Assembly (NCBI GenBank): GCA_021780695.1
Contig: JAJXYD010000036.1
Span: 1 to 50,090 of the forward strand
DNA: 50,090 nt
Source: Deltaproteobacteria bacterium
GTDB lineage: Bacteria; Desulfobacterota; Syntrophobacteria; Syntrophobacterales; Syntrophobacteraceae
Direction of reading: 5' to 3'
A program made the position numbers and the translations under genes. The notes beneath the pieces were generated by a model. It was not told the origin of the DNA and did not search any database. It was given only the letters and a program-made list of their open reading frames with translations. Positions 34,412 through 43,311 of this stretch are shown here, piece after piece (the first letter of the stretch is position 1; the number at the start of each line of letters is the position of its first letter).

Positions 34412-34991
34412 ACCTGTTCATTGCATCGCAGAGACCGGTTGCAAGGACGCTCCGGAGGGCTTCCTCGGCTTGGGAGATCATATCTTTCCATGCTTGACGG
34501 TCTTCGGGGTAGGGGGGGAGCAGAACGAAATCTTCGACCGGCTCCCCGTGCTTTGGACGCCCTATCCCCATTTTGAGCCGTGGAAAATCGGAAGTGTCAA
34601 CATGGTCCATTATCGAGCGAATCCCCCGGTGTCCGCCCGCTCCGCCCCTTTGGGCAATACGCAGCCTTGCGATTGGAAGATCGAGATCGTCGTGAACGAC
34701 GATCACATTCGCAGGGGAAATCCCGAAGTATTTGATTATCTCGCCGACAGCCTCGCCGCTTCTGTTCATATAAGTAAGGGGCTTTACAAAGAGGACCTTG
34801 CGGCCTTCGGCAACCGCAAACCCCCATGAAGCACGAAACTTGCGCTCTATCATAGAGGGACAATATCGGTCGATAAGCCTGTCCAAAACCTCAAAACCCG
34901 CATTGTGGCGTGAGCCCGAGTATTCTTTCCCCGGATTTCCCAGGCCGATCACGGCGAGGATTTGGACATCGTTGCGGCAGACATCACCCAT
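34395..34991 (-). CDS. pth: Peptidyl-tRNA hydrolase
   Basis: Frees tRNA from peptidyl-tRNAs that drop off the ribosome. The 198-residue protein has the family motifs: GLGNPGKEYSGSRHNAGF with the catalytic His, KPLTYMNRSGEA, and HDDLDLP with GGHRGI. It begins 6 bases after the rplY stop. The order ispE, tRNA-Gln, prs, rplY, pth is widespread in bacteria. Its end overlaps the end of the hcp-linked ferredoxin gene on the other strand. Confidence 0.95.
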   Translation of the reverse strand: MGDVCRNDVQILAVIGLGNPGKEYSGSRHNAGFEVLDRLIDRYCPSMIERKFRASWGFAVAEGRKVLFVKPLTYMNRSGEAVGEIIKYFGISPANVIVVHDDLDLPIARLRIAQRGGAGGHRGIRSIMDHVDTSDFPRLKMGIGRPKHGEPVEDFVLLPPYPEDRQAWKDMISQAEEALRSVLATGLCDAMNRFNRRD

Positions 34992-34997
34992 GGGAAA

Positions 34998-35585
34998 CTA
35001 TTTTTCGCTTCCTTCAGAGGACTTCGAGGCGCTTTCCGGACTCTCGATAGCCACCACGCCCATAGAGGGGGCTTCGTCGAATGTATAGGTCCCTTCGGTT
35101 ACCAGATCTTCGACATGGAGTACATCTCCCAAATCGAGTTTGGTAACGTCGATTTTTATCTTTTCAGGAATCTGGTTTGGCAGGCAGCGCACCGTAAGGC
35201 TTCTCTGGATAAGGTTTAGCTCCCCGCCTTTTTGCACTCCTACCGAATCGCCCACGATCTCAATGGTTACCTCGACGGTGATGGGCTGATCGAGGGGCAC
35301 TTCATAGAAATCTATGTGAAGAAAGCGCCGTCGGTAAGGGTGAGTCTGAATTTCGCGAATGAGCACCTGTTTGACTTCGCCTTCCCCGATCTTAAGGTTT
35401 AAAAGCCGGCTTTCACCGTGGCTATCCCTTAGAAACTTTTCCAGGCTGTGCGCAGAAACAGAAAGTGTTTTGGCTGGGGTCTTGGGGCCATAGAGGATCC
35501 CAGGGACCATGGCTTCCCTGCGAACGCTTCGCGCACCGCCCTTTCCCGTCTTCTGTCTAAGTACCGCTTCGAGTTCAAGACTCAT
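34998..35585 (-). CDS. rplY: 50S ribosomal protein L25 (Ctc, long form)
   Basis: Binds 5S rRNA in the large ribosomal subunit. A 195-residue long form: an N-terminal 5S-binding domain of about 95 residues (LRQKTGKGGARSVRREAMVPGILYG, in part) and the C-terminal Ctc/TL5 beta domain. The ending is rich in Ser and Glu. The ATG at 35585 has CGGGAGG upstream. It sits between prs and pth. Confidence 0.93.
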   Translation of the reverse strand: MSLELEAVLRQKTGKGGARSVRREAMVPGILYGPKTPAKTLSVSAHSLEKFLRDSHGESRLLNLKIGEGEVKQVLIREIQTHPYRRRFLHIDFYEVPLDQPITVEVTIEIVGDSVGVQKGGELNLIQRSLTVRCLPNQIPEKIKIDVTKLDLGDVLHVEDLVTEGTYTFDEAPSMGVVAIESPESASKSSEGSEK

Positions 35586-35629
35586 TACGAAAACCTCCCG
35601 ATTTAACCGGCGCTAAATCCTGCGGCCAA

Positions 35630-35652
35630 GGCAGACCGATGAGCAGTCTGCC
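35630..35652. repeat. Inverted repeat in the prs-rplY gap
   Basis: GGCAGAC at 35630-35636 pairs perfectly with GTCTGCC at 35646-35652, with a 9-base loop. It lies in the 100-base gap between prs and rplY. On the minus strand it would form a hairpin in the rplY leader. Attenuation or mRNA processing is possible. There is no T-run. Confidence 0.4.
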
Positions 35653-35687
35653 GCGAGGGCTCTAACAGGACCCGGGACGCCGTTACT

Positions 35688-36626
35688 TTAACATTCCTTG
35701 AAAATGGAACTGATGGATTCCTCAAAATGCACCCTTTTAATCACTTCGGCAAGCATGGGCGCAACGCTCACCACCTGAATCTTTTCGCAAGCCATTGCCG
35801 TTTGGCAAAGAGGAATTGTGTCGGTCACGACAAGCTTTTCAATGGCCGAATCCTCGATTTTTTCCACCACTCCGACGCCGGAGAGCACGGGGTGGACGAC
35901 ACAGGCTTCAATGGAGCCTGCAAGGGCCTCCCGGGCAGCGATTGCCGTGCGTAAAATCGTCTTTCCCGTATCGATCATATCGTCAAGGATGATGACCCTC
36001 CTGCCCTTGACATTGCCGACGATTTTTGGATAGGCGCCGTTTTCCCTGTAGTCCATAAGGGCCAGATCGAGCTTTAAGCGCTCGGCAAAAAACCTTGCCC
36101 GGGCCGCGCCCCCCGAATCCGGGGTCACAACTATCTCATCCCCGGTAAGGCCCTCCCGGATCGCTTCGATCAAGGCCGTCGTACCAAACAGATGATCGAC
36201 GGGGATACGGAAAAACCCCTGAATCTGGTCGGCGTGCAGGTCGATAGTGATGACATGGTCGGCGCCCGCAATGCCAAGAAGGTCGGCGACCACTTTGGCG
36301 GCAATGGGAACCCTTGGCTTGTCCTTCTGATCCTGACGCCCGTAGCCGTAGTAGGGAATTATTACGTTTACCCGCCTGGCCGAGGCTCTTTTCAGAGCAT
36401 CGATTATGACCAGAAGCTCCATGAGGTTTTCATTTACGGGCGGGCAATTCGACTGAAGAACGTAGGTGTCTTTGCCTCGAACGTTTTCGCAGATCTCAAC
36501 CCTTACCTCGCCGTCGCTAAAACGACCGATAACGGCTTTGCCGGGACATATCTGTAGTTGCGAACAAACCTTTTGAGCGAGCGCGACGTTCGAATTTCCG
36601 GCAAATAGACTTAAACGGCTCCACAT
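35688..36626 (-). CDS. prs: Ribose-phosphate pyrophosphokinase (PRPP synthetase)
   Basis: Makes PRPP from ribose 5-phosphate and ATP for nucleotide, histidine and NAD synthesis. Family motifs are intact: LFAGNSNVALA near the start, PYYGYGRQDQK with the ATP flexible loop, DLHADQIQGFF, and the PRPP site VIILDDMIDTGKT. The ATG at 36626 gives 312 residues, the normal length; a GTG 27 bases upstream has no better ribosome-binding site. Confidence 0.95.
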   Translation of the reverse strand: MWSRLSLFAGNSNVALAQKVCSQLQICPGKAVIGRFSDGEVRVEICENVRGKDTYVLQSNCPPVNENLMELLVIIDALKRASARRVNVIIPYYGYGRQDQKDKPRVPIAAKVVADLLGIAGADHVITIDLHADQIQGFFRIPVDHLFGTTALIEAIREGLTGDEIVVTPDSGGAARARFFAERLKLDLALMDYRENGAYPKIVGNVKGRRVIILDDMIDTGKTILRTAIAAREALAGSIEACVVHPVLSGVGVVEKIEDSAIEKLVVTDTIPLCQTAMACEKIQVVSVAPMLAEVIKRVHFEESISSIFKEC

Positions 36627-36674
36627 AAAATTTCGCTCTGTTCCGATTGCCACGCGGACAACGGAGAAAAAAAA

Positions 36675-36749
36675 TGGCTGGGGCGGGAGGATTCGAACCT
36701 CCGAATGCGGATTCCAAAGACCCGTGCCTTACCGCTTGGCGACGCCCCA
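36675..36749 (-). tRNA. tRNA-Gln (UUG)
   Basis: A complete cloverleaf on the minus strand, 75 nt including an encoded CCA end. The acceptor stem pairs TGGGGCG with CGCCCCA, and the T arm has GGTTCGAATCC. The anticodon loop is CTTTGGA, giving the anticodon TTG, which reads CAA (Gln). It lies between ispE and prs on the same strand, as in many bacteria. Confidence 0.95.
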
Positions 36750-36818
36750 ACACTCTATCCCGCTAATGCGGGGTTCGTTAGCAGCGGAGGGAGACAAAAA
36801 CCGCACCCTCCGAAAATT

Positions 36819-37721
36819 TCAGTTTTTAGAGCCGATTACCTTCGCAGCGCACACCCAGGAATCGGGCCACTGCTTTTTTGCCATCAGCGCCGCTTCCTCT
36901 GCCAGCGCCACGGTATTAAATACCGCGAACACCGTGGGGCCGCTACCGCTCATGGACGCGGCCAAAGCCCCCTTATCAAGCAGGTACCTCTTGATTTCGG
37001 CTATCACCGGGTATCTTGAAACGGTTACCGATTCAAGATCATTTTCGATGCACCCTTCCAATTGATATGGATGGTCTTCGAAACTAGCTAATTTAATTTG
37101 AGCCCTGGATTTTGTCAATTTTAAATTTTGATATACCCAAGCCGTCGGCACCACTATCGGTGGTTTTATGAGAACCAGAGGATAGTCGGGCACGCTTCGG
37201 ACAAATTCGAGCTTCTCGCCAACCCCGGTTGCAAGGACCGGACGGGAATGGAGAAAAAACGGCACGTCGGCCCCAAGACTAAGGGCCATGGAAGCGAGTT
37301 CGTCGGCCGCAACGATACCTTCAAAAAAGCAATTGAGGGCGTAGAGGACCCCGGCGGCATCGGAACTGCCGCCACCGAGGCCCGCACCCCAGGGAATAAG
37401 CTTTTCAATCCCCAACGCCACTTCGGTCTTTTTACCGGTAGCCTTCAAGAAAAGATCGGCTGCACGCCATGCAAGGTTTCGCTCATCGCAGGGAATTTCG
37501 TCCGTATCGCAGGCAAGGCTTATCGGAGCGTTTCCGGGTCGCAGGCCAAGAGTTATCCGGTCGAAGACCGAAATTGGGAGCATAAGACTAGACAAATCAT
37601 GATAGCCGTCTTCTCTTTTTCCCGTCACTTCGAGCCACAGATTTATCTTGGCGGGCGCCCGGACGATCACATCCGCACCCTGCCCCCCCCTGGAGCATAT
37701 CCGGCATTGAACGGCGCTCAC
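36819..37721 (-). CDS. ispE: 4-diphosphocytidyl-2-C-methyl-D-erythritol kinase
   Basis: The fourth MEP-pathway enzyme of isoprenoid synthesis, a GHMP-family kinase of 300 residues. It shows the N-terminal RAPAKINLWLEVTGKREDGYH, the ATP-binding loop PWGAGLGGGSSDAA and the C-terminal SMSGSGPTVF. The GTG at 37721 starts 3 bases after the DUF1844 gene stop; an internal GTG just before IVRAPAKINL could be the true start and would remove about 17 residues. Confidence 0.94.
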   Translation of the reverse strand: MSAVQCRICSRGGQGADVIVRAPAKINLWLEVTGKREDGYHDLSSLMLPISVFDRITLGLRPGNAPISLACDTDEIPCDERNLAWRAADLFLKATGKKTEVALGIEKLIPWGAGLGGGSSDAAGVLYALNCFFEGIVAADELASMALSLGADVPFFLHSRPVLATGVGEKLEFVRSVPDYPLVLIKPPIVVPTAWVYQNLKLTKSRAQIKLASFEDHPYQLEGCIENDLESVTVSRYPVIAEIKRYLLDKGALAASMSGSGPTVFAVFNTVALAEEAALMAKKQWPDSWVCAAKVIGSKN

Positions 37722-37724
37722 AAG

Positions 37725-38132
37725 CTATTTACCCGACTTTTTGACATAGCGCATCCGAAGATCGTAGAGCACGGTGCGCAGGAGATTTTCCTCGTCATTA
37801 TCGAGGTTACCCTTGGTTTTTTCCTGCAGCATTCCCAATGTGTCGATGATCTGTTTGGCTATGACCAAATCGACCCTGGTCAGGTTGGTTTCCGGCTCGG
37901 GAATCTCCCCCAGGTGCACAAGCGCCGACGAACTAAGGGAGAAAACGAAGGTAGCCATGGAAACTTCGGGCAAGGGGGCTTGCTCGGGTTGCTCCTGGGC
38001 GGAATCTGGTTGGGGACCGGTTTGCGGTTCCTCTGATTGCTGATCGAGCTCTTGCTGCTCCTCTGCGCTCCCTTCGGCAAACCGGCGCCGATCCTTTACT
38101 ACGAATCCCTTTTCTTCTTCATTTTCTGCCAT
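37725..38132 (-). CDS. DUF1844 family protein
   Basis: A 135-residue protein. The N-terminal 55 residues are acidic and glutamine-rich, probably disordered. The C-terminal part is the DUF1844 domain: MATFVFSLSSSALVHLGEIP, then DTLGMLQEKTKGNLDNDEE (both typical of the family). No function is known. The ATG at 38132 follows GGGAGG; the frame is open further back into the end of serA. It lies between serA and ispE with gaps of 22 and 3 bases. Confidence 0.85.
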   Translation of the reverse strand: MAENEEEKGFVVKDRRRFAEGSAEEQQELDQQSEEPQTGPQPDSAQEQPEQAPLPEVSMATFVFSLSSSALVHLGEIPEPETNLTRVDLVIAKQIIDTLGMLQEKTKGNLDNDEENLLRTVLYDLRMRYVKKSGK

Positions 38133-38154
38133 GAGCCTTTTTCCTCCCGTTCGA

Positions 38155-39738
38155 TCAACAGAGTTCAACCGCCTGGACAAGATCGACATTGTCGAGAGCG
38201 AGCAGTTCCTCTATCACATTGGATGGAACCGACACATCAGACTGCAGAAATATAATGTTTTGTCCGCGTTCGAGCATCTGGCCAACGTTCATTAGAGAAA
38301 TATTTATCTGGTTTCGCCCGAGGCAGGTCCCTATAGCGCCGATGGTGCCGGGAGTGTCGATGTTGTAGATAAGAAGCAAATGGCCCTGGAGAGGGGCTTC
38401 CAGGCGGAAGTCGTTTATGCGGATCATCCGGGGTTCCTTTTTGCCCACAATGGTGCCGGACACCAGGTTTTCCCCCTGCGAAGTCTTCACATGAATGTTT
38501 ATGAGGTTTGTAAAGTCTTCGGCTTCCGTGCGAACGGAGGTAGTGACCTTTATGTTGCGTTCCTTGGCGTGGATGGTTGCATTGATAAAGTTGACCATAT
38601 CGCCAAGGATGGGGGTAAGCATGCCCTTTAAAACGGCGATGGTAAGGGTCTTGGTTTCCTGATCGGCGGCATCGCCAACGAATTCGACCGAGACTTTTTC
38701 AATGGCGCCCTTAGTGATCTGGCTTACCACGCATCCGAGCTGTTCGGCCAGGGTGAGGTAGGGACGCAGCTTTACCAGCACCGCTCCATCGATATTGGGA
38801 GCGTTTACTGCGTTTCTGATGGTGCCTCGACTAAGAAAATCACTTATCTGCTCTGCAACGGCCACCGCGACGTTTTCCTGCGCCTCTTCGGTAGAAGCTC
38901 CAAGGTGCGGGGTAGCAATAACCTGGTCGAGACTAAGCAGGGGATGATCCTTAGGGGGCTCTTTTACAAAGACGTCCAGGGCTGCTCCTGCCACTTTCCC
39001 CTGCTTTATCGCCTCGTAGAGGTCGTTTTCTTCCACGATGCCGCCCCGAGCGCAATTCAAAACGAAAACGCCTTTTTTCATCTTCTCGAAGGCGGCCTTG
39101 TTTAGCAGGCTGCGGGTTTCGGGAGTAAGGGGGGTATGGACCGTTATGTAGTCGGCCTGGGCGAGTAGTTCATCGAGTGTAGCGCCCCGTATACCCAAGG
39201 TCTCGATAACTTCGGGATTGATAAAGGGATCGTAGGCCATTACCTGCATCTTCAGCCCCTTGGCCCGATCAGCCACAATCCGCCCTATTCGGCCGATACC
39301 GATGATCCCCAGCACCTTATTGTAGACTTCCTTACCCTTGAACCGTTTCTTTTCCCATGCGCCGCTCTTCAAAGAACCCGATGCCTGGGGGATATTGCGG
39401 GTAAGGGAAAGCATCATTGCGATCGTGTGCTCTGCGGTGGTTATGACATTACCCTCGGGCGTATTCATGACCACTACACCACGTTTGCTGGCGGCTTCGA
39501 TGTCAACGTTGTCGAGTCCAATACCGGCGCGGCCAACCACCTTAAGATTGTGGGCATTTTCGAGCACTTCCGCGGTCACCTTGGTGGCACTGCGGATAAT
39601 GAGAGCATCAAAGTCTTTGATAACGTTCTTTAATTCCTCGGGGGTGAGCGAGGTACTCACCTGCACTTCGAAACCGGGCACTTTTTTAAGCATTTCTATG
39701 CCCGATTCGGAGAGGTTGTCACTTACAAGAATTTTCAT
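38155..39738 (-). CDS. serA: D-3-phosphoglycerate dehydrogenase
   Basis: Oxidises 3-phosphoglycerate with NAD in the first step of serine synthesis. A 527-residue long form: substrate and NAD-binding domains (GIGRIGRIVADRAKG, then NCARGGIVEE and TPHLGAST with the catalytic His), an intervening ASB domain, and a C-terminal ACT domain (about 450-527) for serine feedback. The ATG is preceded by AGGAGGAG, a very strong ribosome-binding site. Confidence 0.95.
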   Translation of the reverse strand: MKILVSDNLSESGIEMLKKVPGFEVQVSTSLTPEELKNVIKDFDALIIRSATKVTAEVLENAHNLKVVGRAGIGLDNVDIEAASKRGVVVMNTPEGNVITTAEHTIAMMLSLTRNIPQASGSLKSGAWEKKRFKGKEVYNKVLGIIGIGRIGRIVADRAKGLKMQVMAYDPFINPEVIETLGIRGATLDELLAQADYITVHTPLTPETRSLLNKAAFEKMKKGVFVLNCARGGIVEENDLYEAIKQGKVAGAALDVFVKEPPKDHPLLSLDQVIATPHLGASTEEAQENVAVAVAEQISDFLSRGTIRNAVNAPNIDGAVLVKLRPYLTLAEQLGCVVSQITKGAIEKVSVEFVGDAADQETKTLTIAVLKGMLTPILGDMVNFINATIHAKERNIKVTTSVRTEAEDFTNLINIHVKTSQGENLVSGTIVGKKEPRMIRINDFRLEAPLQGHLLLIYNIDTPGTIGAIGTCLGRNQINISLMNVGQMLERGQNIIFLQSDVSVPSNVIEELLALDNVDLVQAVELC

Positions 39739-39843
39739 TTACTCCTCCTGGATCGTTTAATCAAAAATAAGCCGCGCTTTATACCACGTTTAGTTAAAGA
39801 TCTCACCTGCCCAAGACCTGATTAGAGGGGAAAAAGCGATCAA

Positions 39844-41355
39844 TCACTTGGTTTTTTGGCCGATATCGGTCTTAACCCCCTTTTCATTCAATGCCTCAGA
39901 GATGACTTTTTCGAATTTATCCAGCGAAGGTCCACCGATAAAGACCATGCCGTTGATAACGTATGTGGGGGTCCTGTCTATACCCGCCTGTTCGGCCTCC
40001 GAAACGCTCCTTTCCACCGTGGCCTTGTATTGGGAGTCGTTAAGGCATTTTGAAAATTTTTCCCTGGACATGCCCAGTTTAGCGGCCATATCGATCAGGT
40101 TTTTGACCGAAAGATCGGGGGTGGTGTAGAGTTGATCCTGATACTGCCAAAATTTTCCCTGGGCGTTGGCGCACAGCCCGGCCTCCGCGGCCTTGAATGC
40201 AAACGGGTGTATCTTTAGCGGATACTCCTTATAGACCCATCGGAGCTTGTTGCCGAATGCGGCCCTTACCTGCTTTACCACCGGATGGTTGGCCCGACAT
40301 GCCGGACACTGGTAGTCGGAGAATTCAATCACCGTGACAGGCGCGTTTCGAGGTCCCAGGGAAGGCGCGTGGCCGATATGTATCTTTACCTCCGGCGGCC
40401 TGGGTACGGGCAAAAAGAACCGCACATCGTAGCGGCCCTCATGAGCATGGGCGTAATCGTTTACCGCCTGAATTCTTTTCTGTTCTTCCAGACCCTGTTT
40501 GATGCGCTGCTTGAGATCCGGAACGGTTTTCATATAGAGTTGGAGCTGCTGTTGATGCTGCTGGATATACTGAGCCACATCGGCATCGGAGACCACAGCC
40601 GAACTGGTCAGAGTCGCCGTAAAATCCTGGACGGTTTTACCGTGTTTTTTTGCCTCCTTCGCCAGAATCCTATCGACTATCAACTGGTCAAGCCTCTGCA
40701 TTTTCATCCTGTAGATATCTAAACGCATCTGTTGGAGCTTGGAGCCAAGAAGCACATCGAGACGCTGGTTGGTTATAACTTCGCCGTCAACCGTTGCGGC
40801 AGGCCCGTAGTCCAGGCCAAACTGCCCGGGATTGGCAGAGGCGAAAAAATGCAGGTTATTCTCGAGAGGCACCCAGAAAAGGAAGACCACAAAGAAAAGA
40901 AGTGCCAGCGTTGCTTCCTGCCAAATGAGTTTTTTCCTAAACGCAAATCCGAGAAGAACTACCATCACCCCGGCATTTGCAATACAAAAGATGCAGGGCA
41001 AATGCAATCTAATCATAATAAGAATAAGAACGGCTTCAGCCCCGGCAGCGGCAAATGCGATCCACGCCACACTCTTTGGTTTCCAGAAAGCCAGCAGGCC
41101 GACAACTGGATAAAACAAAGCGCCCCAGACCCAGAAGTGAACATGGGAAAAATGCATGAGGCCCGCATCCGTGCAAGCATCCGTGCAAATAGAACTCAAG
41201 AAGGGAATGCTTTGATGAAATCCGCTCAAAAAAGCGACGAGCAGTCCCACCAAGGATATGACAAGCAGCGGGACGCTTCTTTGAGAACACCCCTCGGACA
41301 CAGAACCCTCAGGTTCCAGCCCCCCGTTTTGTACGTCTTTATTGCTCGAAAACAT
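39844..41355 (-). CDS. Fusion: VKOR membrane domain, SurA-like region, DsbA thioredoxin domain
   Basis: A 503-residue membrane protein joining an oxidase and its thiol-disulfide partner. Residues about 30-165 form a VKOR domain with several helices, loop cysteines C57 and C61, and the active-site CIFC at 121-124. Residues about 185-305 are helical and charged (KMQRLDQLIVDRILAKEAKK) and resemble the chaperone part of SurA-type isomerases. Residues 328-500 form a DsbA-like thioredoxin domain with CPAC at 350-353 and the cis-Pro loop RTPTYV. It should make disulfides in periplasmic proteins and pass electrons to quinone. VKOR-DsbA fusions are known; the middle region is less usual. GGGAGAG precedes the ATG. 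Confidence 0.85.
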   Translation of the reverse strand: MFSSNKDVQNGGLEPEGSVSEGCSQRSVPLLVISLVGLLVAFLSGFHQSIPFLSSICTDACTDAGLMHFSHVHFWVWGALFYPVVGLLAFWKPKSVAWIAFAAAGAEAVLILIMIRLHLPCIFCIANAGVMVVLLGFAFRKKLIWQEATLALLFFVVFLFWVPLENNLHFFASANPGQFGLDYGPAATVDGEVITNQRLDVLLGSKLQQMRLDIYRMKMQRLDQLIVDRILAKEAKKHGKTVQDFTATLTSSAVVSDADVAQYIQQHQQQLQLYMKTVPDLKQRIKQGLEEQKRIQAVNDYAHAHEGRYDVRFFLPVPRPPEVKIHIGHAPSLGPRNAPVTVIEFSDYQCPACRANHPVVKQVRAAFGNKLRWVYKEYPLKIHPFAFKAAEAGLCANAQGKFWQYQDQLYTTPDLSVKNLIDMAAKLGMSREKFSKCLNDSQYKATVERSVSEAEQAGIDRTPTYVINGMVFIGGPSLDKFEKVISEALNEKGVKTDIGQKTK

Positions 41356-41445
41356 AAAAACTCTCTCCCGTTAAGTTATCCCACCCCAAGCCGCGATGCA
41401 CTCTTTTCGTGAAACAGAGACAATGACGTTTTTCGTGGTTTGCTG

Positions 41446-42864
41446 TCACAGGTGCAAAGAAAACCCATGTTTTTTGGGGACAAGCTCTTTCATATAATCA
41501 TTGATCTTTTTTAGTATCCCCGGCGAGCTGGCAAGAAGGGGCTTTGCCATCTTAAACTGCGAGATCGCCTCCGCATCGTTGGTTTCCTGATAGTAATAGC
41601 ATCCGAGGTAGAAATGGGCCAGGCCAAGCTTTTGGGTCTCCCCAAGGGCCACACCAAGCTGATAGTCAATATCGGGAAATGTGGGTGCGAATTGCTCTAT
41701 TTGCATGAGGTTTTGGATTGCCTCATCTTTTTGCCCCATATCCTTCAAGACCAGGGCGAGCCTGTAGTGGGCGATCGGCGAGGAAGGGTCGATCGTCAAG
41801 GCCGATTCCAGAATGGTTTTAGCCTCCTGCAGCTTACCGGCCTTGCGGCAGGCTTCGGCCAGGGTACTGAGGACAAAGGGATCGTCAGGCATTTGGCGCG
41901 CGGCTTTTTTAAGTTCCACCAAGGCGCGGTGCCACTTCTGTTCTCTTAAGTAAAGACGCCCCAGCCCATAGACAGCTGTGCGGTCGCCTTTTTTTATTCC
42001 AGCCTGGAAACGCTCAAAAGCCTTATCCTCGTCGGAGTAGCCGCCTATAAGAGCTGCCTGTATGACTTTGAAATTTCCAATCGGCGGTCTTCTTACCTCA
42101 TGCCCCTCGGCCTTTTCCTTTTTGACCAGATCCTGGAGGTAGAGAACGCGCTCCTGTGTGGCCGGGTGGGTCTCCAGATAGTCAGGTATATTGGAAGTCT
42201 CAAGCCATGTGCGCCGTAAAAGCTTTTTCATCATGTCCGGCATGGCCTCCGGATTGTAGCCGGCCTTGCAAAGATAGCCAAACCCGCGCAAATCGGCTTC
42301 CATTTCGTGCTCTCGACTGCTTTTCAAAGAAGAGGTCGCGCCCGCGGCCATACCTCCCGCCGCCAGGCCGGGGGCCCCCAGAAGAACGGCCGCAAGCATT
42401 CCCGCCAGCATTCCGATGCTTGTGATCTTCGATTCGTCCATGGAGCGCTGAAAATGATGAGCCATTACGTGGCCGCACTCATGGCCGAAAATGGCGGCCA
42501 GTTCGTCTTCGGAAGACATCATCTCCATAAGGCCCCGGTACATATAGATAGTACCCCCGGGTGTAGCAAAAGAGTTGGGGATCGACTCATCGATTAAAAA
42601 AAACCGGAACTTGTAGGGCGTAACGCCAACCTGGCTTACGATGCGCTGACCTACCTGGTTTAAGTAGGTAAGTATTTCACCGTCATCTATAAAAGGTTCG
42701 GACTTTCGAATCAGCTTGAGGATCTTTTGTCCCAAAGCATTTTCCTCGGTAAGAGACATCGGGGCGGCCCATCCGGGAACAAGGATTGTAAAGGTGAAAA
42801 CAACCAGGATTAAAAGAGCCCGGACTTTTTCCACCATTTTGGCAAAACCTTTCGTATGCGCCAT
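41446..42864 (-). CDS. M48 family metalloprotease with TPR repeats (BepA-like)
   Basis: A 472-residue exported zinc protease. A signal peptide spans about residues 1-34 (ALLILVVFTFTILVPGWAA). The zinc motif HECGH is at 128-132 and the third ligand lies in SREHEMEADLRG. The C-terminal 200 residues contain TPR-like helical repeats (for example WHRALVELKKAARQMPDDP). This layout matches BepA (YfgC), which degrades stalled outer membrane proteins in the periplasm. It starts 12 bases after rsfS. Confidence 0.88.
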   Translation of the reverse strand: MAHTKGFAKMVEKVRALLILVVFTFTILVPGWAAPMSLTEENALGQKILKLIRKSEPFIDDGEILTYLNQVGQRIVSQVGVTPYKFRFFLIDESIPNSFATPGGTIYMYRGLMEMMSSEDELAAIFGHECGHVMAHHFQRSMDESKITSIGMLAGMLAAVLLGAPGLAAGGMAAGATSSLKSSREHEMEADLRGFGYLCKAGYNPEAMPDMMKKLLRRTWLETSNIPDYLETHPATQERVLYLQDLVKKEKAEGHEVRRPPIGNFKVIQAALIGGYSDEDKAFERFQAGIKKGDRTAVYGLGRLYLREQKWHRALVELKKAARQMPDDPFVLSTLAEACRKAGKLQEAKTILESALTIDPSSPIAHYRLALVLKDMGQKDEAIQNLMQIEQFAPTFPDIDYQLGVALGETQKLGLAHFYLGCYYYQETNDAEAISQFKMAKPLLASSPGILKKINDYMKELVPKKHGFSLHL

Positions 42865-42876
42865 AACGAGCCCCTG

Positions 42877-43311
42877 TCAGTTGGTCTGCGGTACGAGGTC
42901 GCCCCCCAAATGCTCCCACTCCACCCTGGAGGCCTCGGACCAAAGACTTTCAAGGTCGTAGAATTCACGCACCGGTTCGTAAAAGATGTGGATGATCACA
43001 TCCGCATAATCCATAAGGACCCAGTGGCCTTCGGGTTTTCCTTCGCTCCCAAGGGGCTTGATTCCATGAGTTCTTAGACCCCTTTCGAGGTTATCGGCGA
43101 TTCCCTGAACCTGCCTGCTGGATTTAGCACTGCAGATGATAAAATAATCGGCCAGGGAAGAAAATCGCGAGACATCGAGCACAACCAGATCGAGGGCCTT
43201 ATAGCTCGCAGCCTCCCTTGCGCAAAGCATTGCCTTGTCCCTGCTGTTCATCGAAGTTCCACTATCGTCTTGTTTTGGCCCGCTAAGGGCCGGCGCACTC
43301 AATTCAACCAT
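42877..43311 (-). CDS. rsfS: Ribosomal silencing factor RsfS
   Basis: Binds L14 on the large subunit and blocks subunit joining when nutrients are low. A 144-residue protein with the DUF143 core: KALDLVVLDVSRFSSLADYF and GHWVLMDYADVIIHIFYEPV. The ATG at 43311 overlaps the nadD stop by 8 bases, with AAGGA upstream; the first 20 residues may be unconserved and a later ATG is possible. The nadD-rsfS pairing is common. Confidence 0.93.
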   Translation of the reverse strand: MVELSAPALSGPKQDDSGTSMNSRDKAMLCAREAASYKALDLVVLDVSRFSSLADYFIICSAKSSRQVQGIADNLERGLRTHGIKPLGSEGKPEGHWVLMDYADVIIHIFYEPVREFYDLESLWSEASRVEWEHLGGDLVPQTN

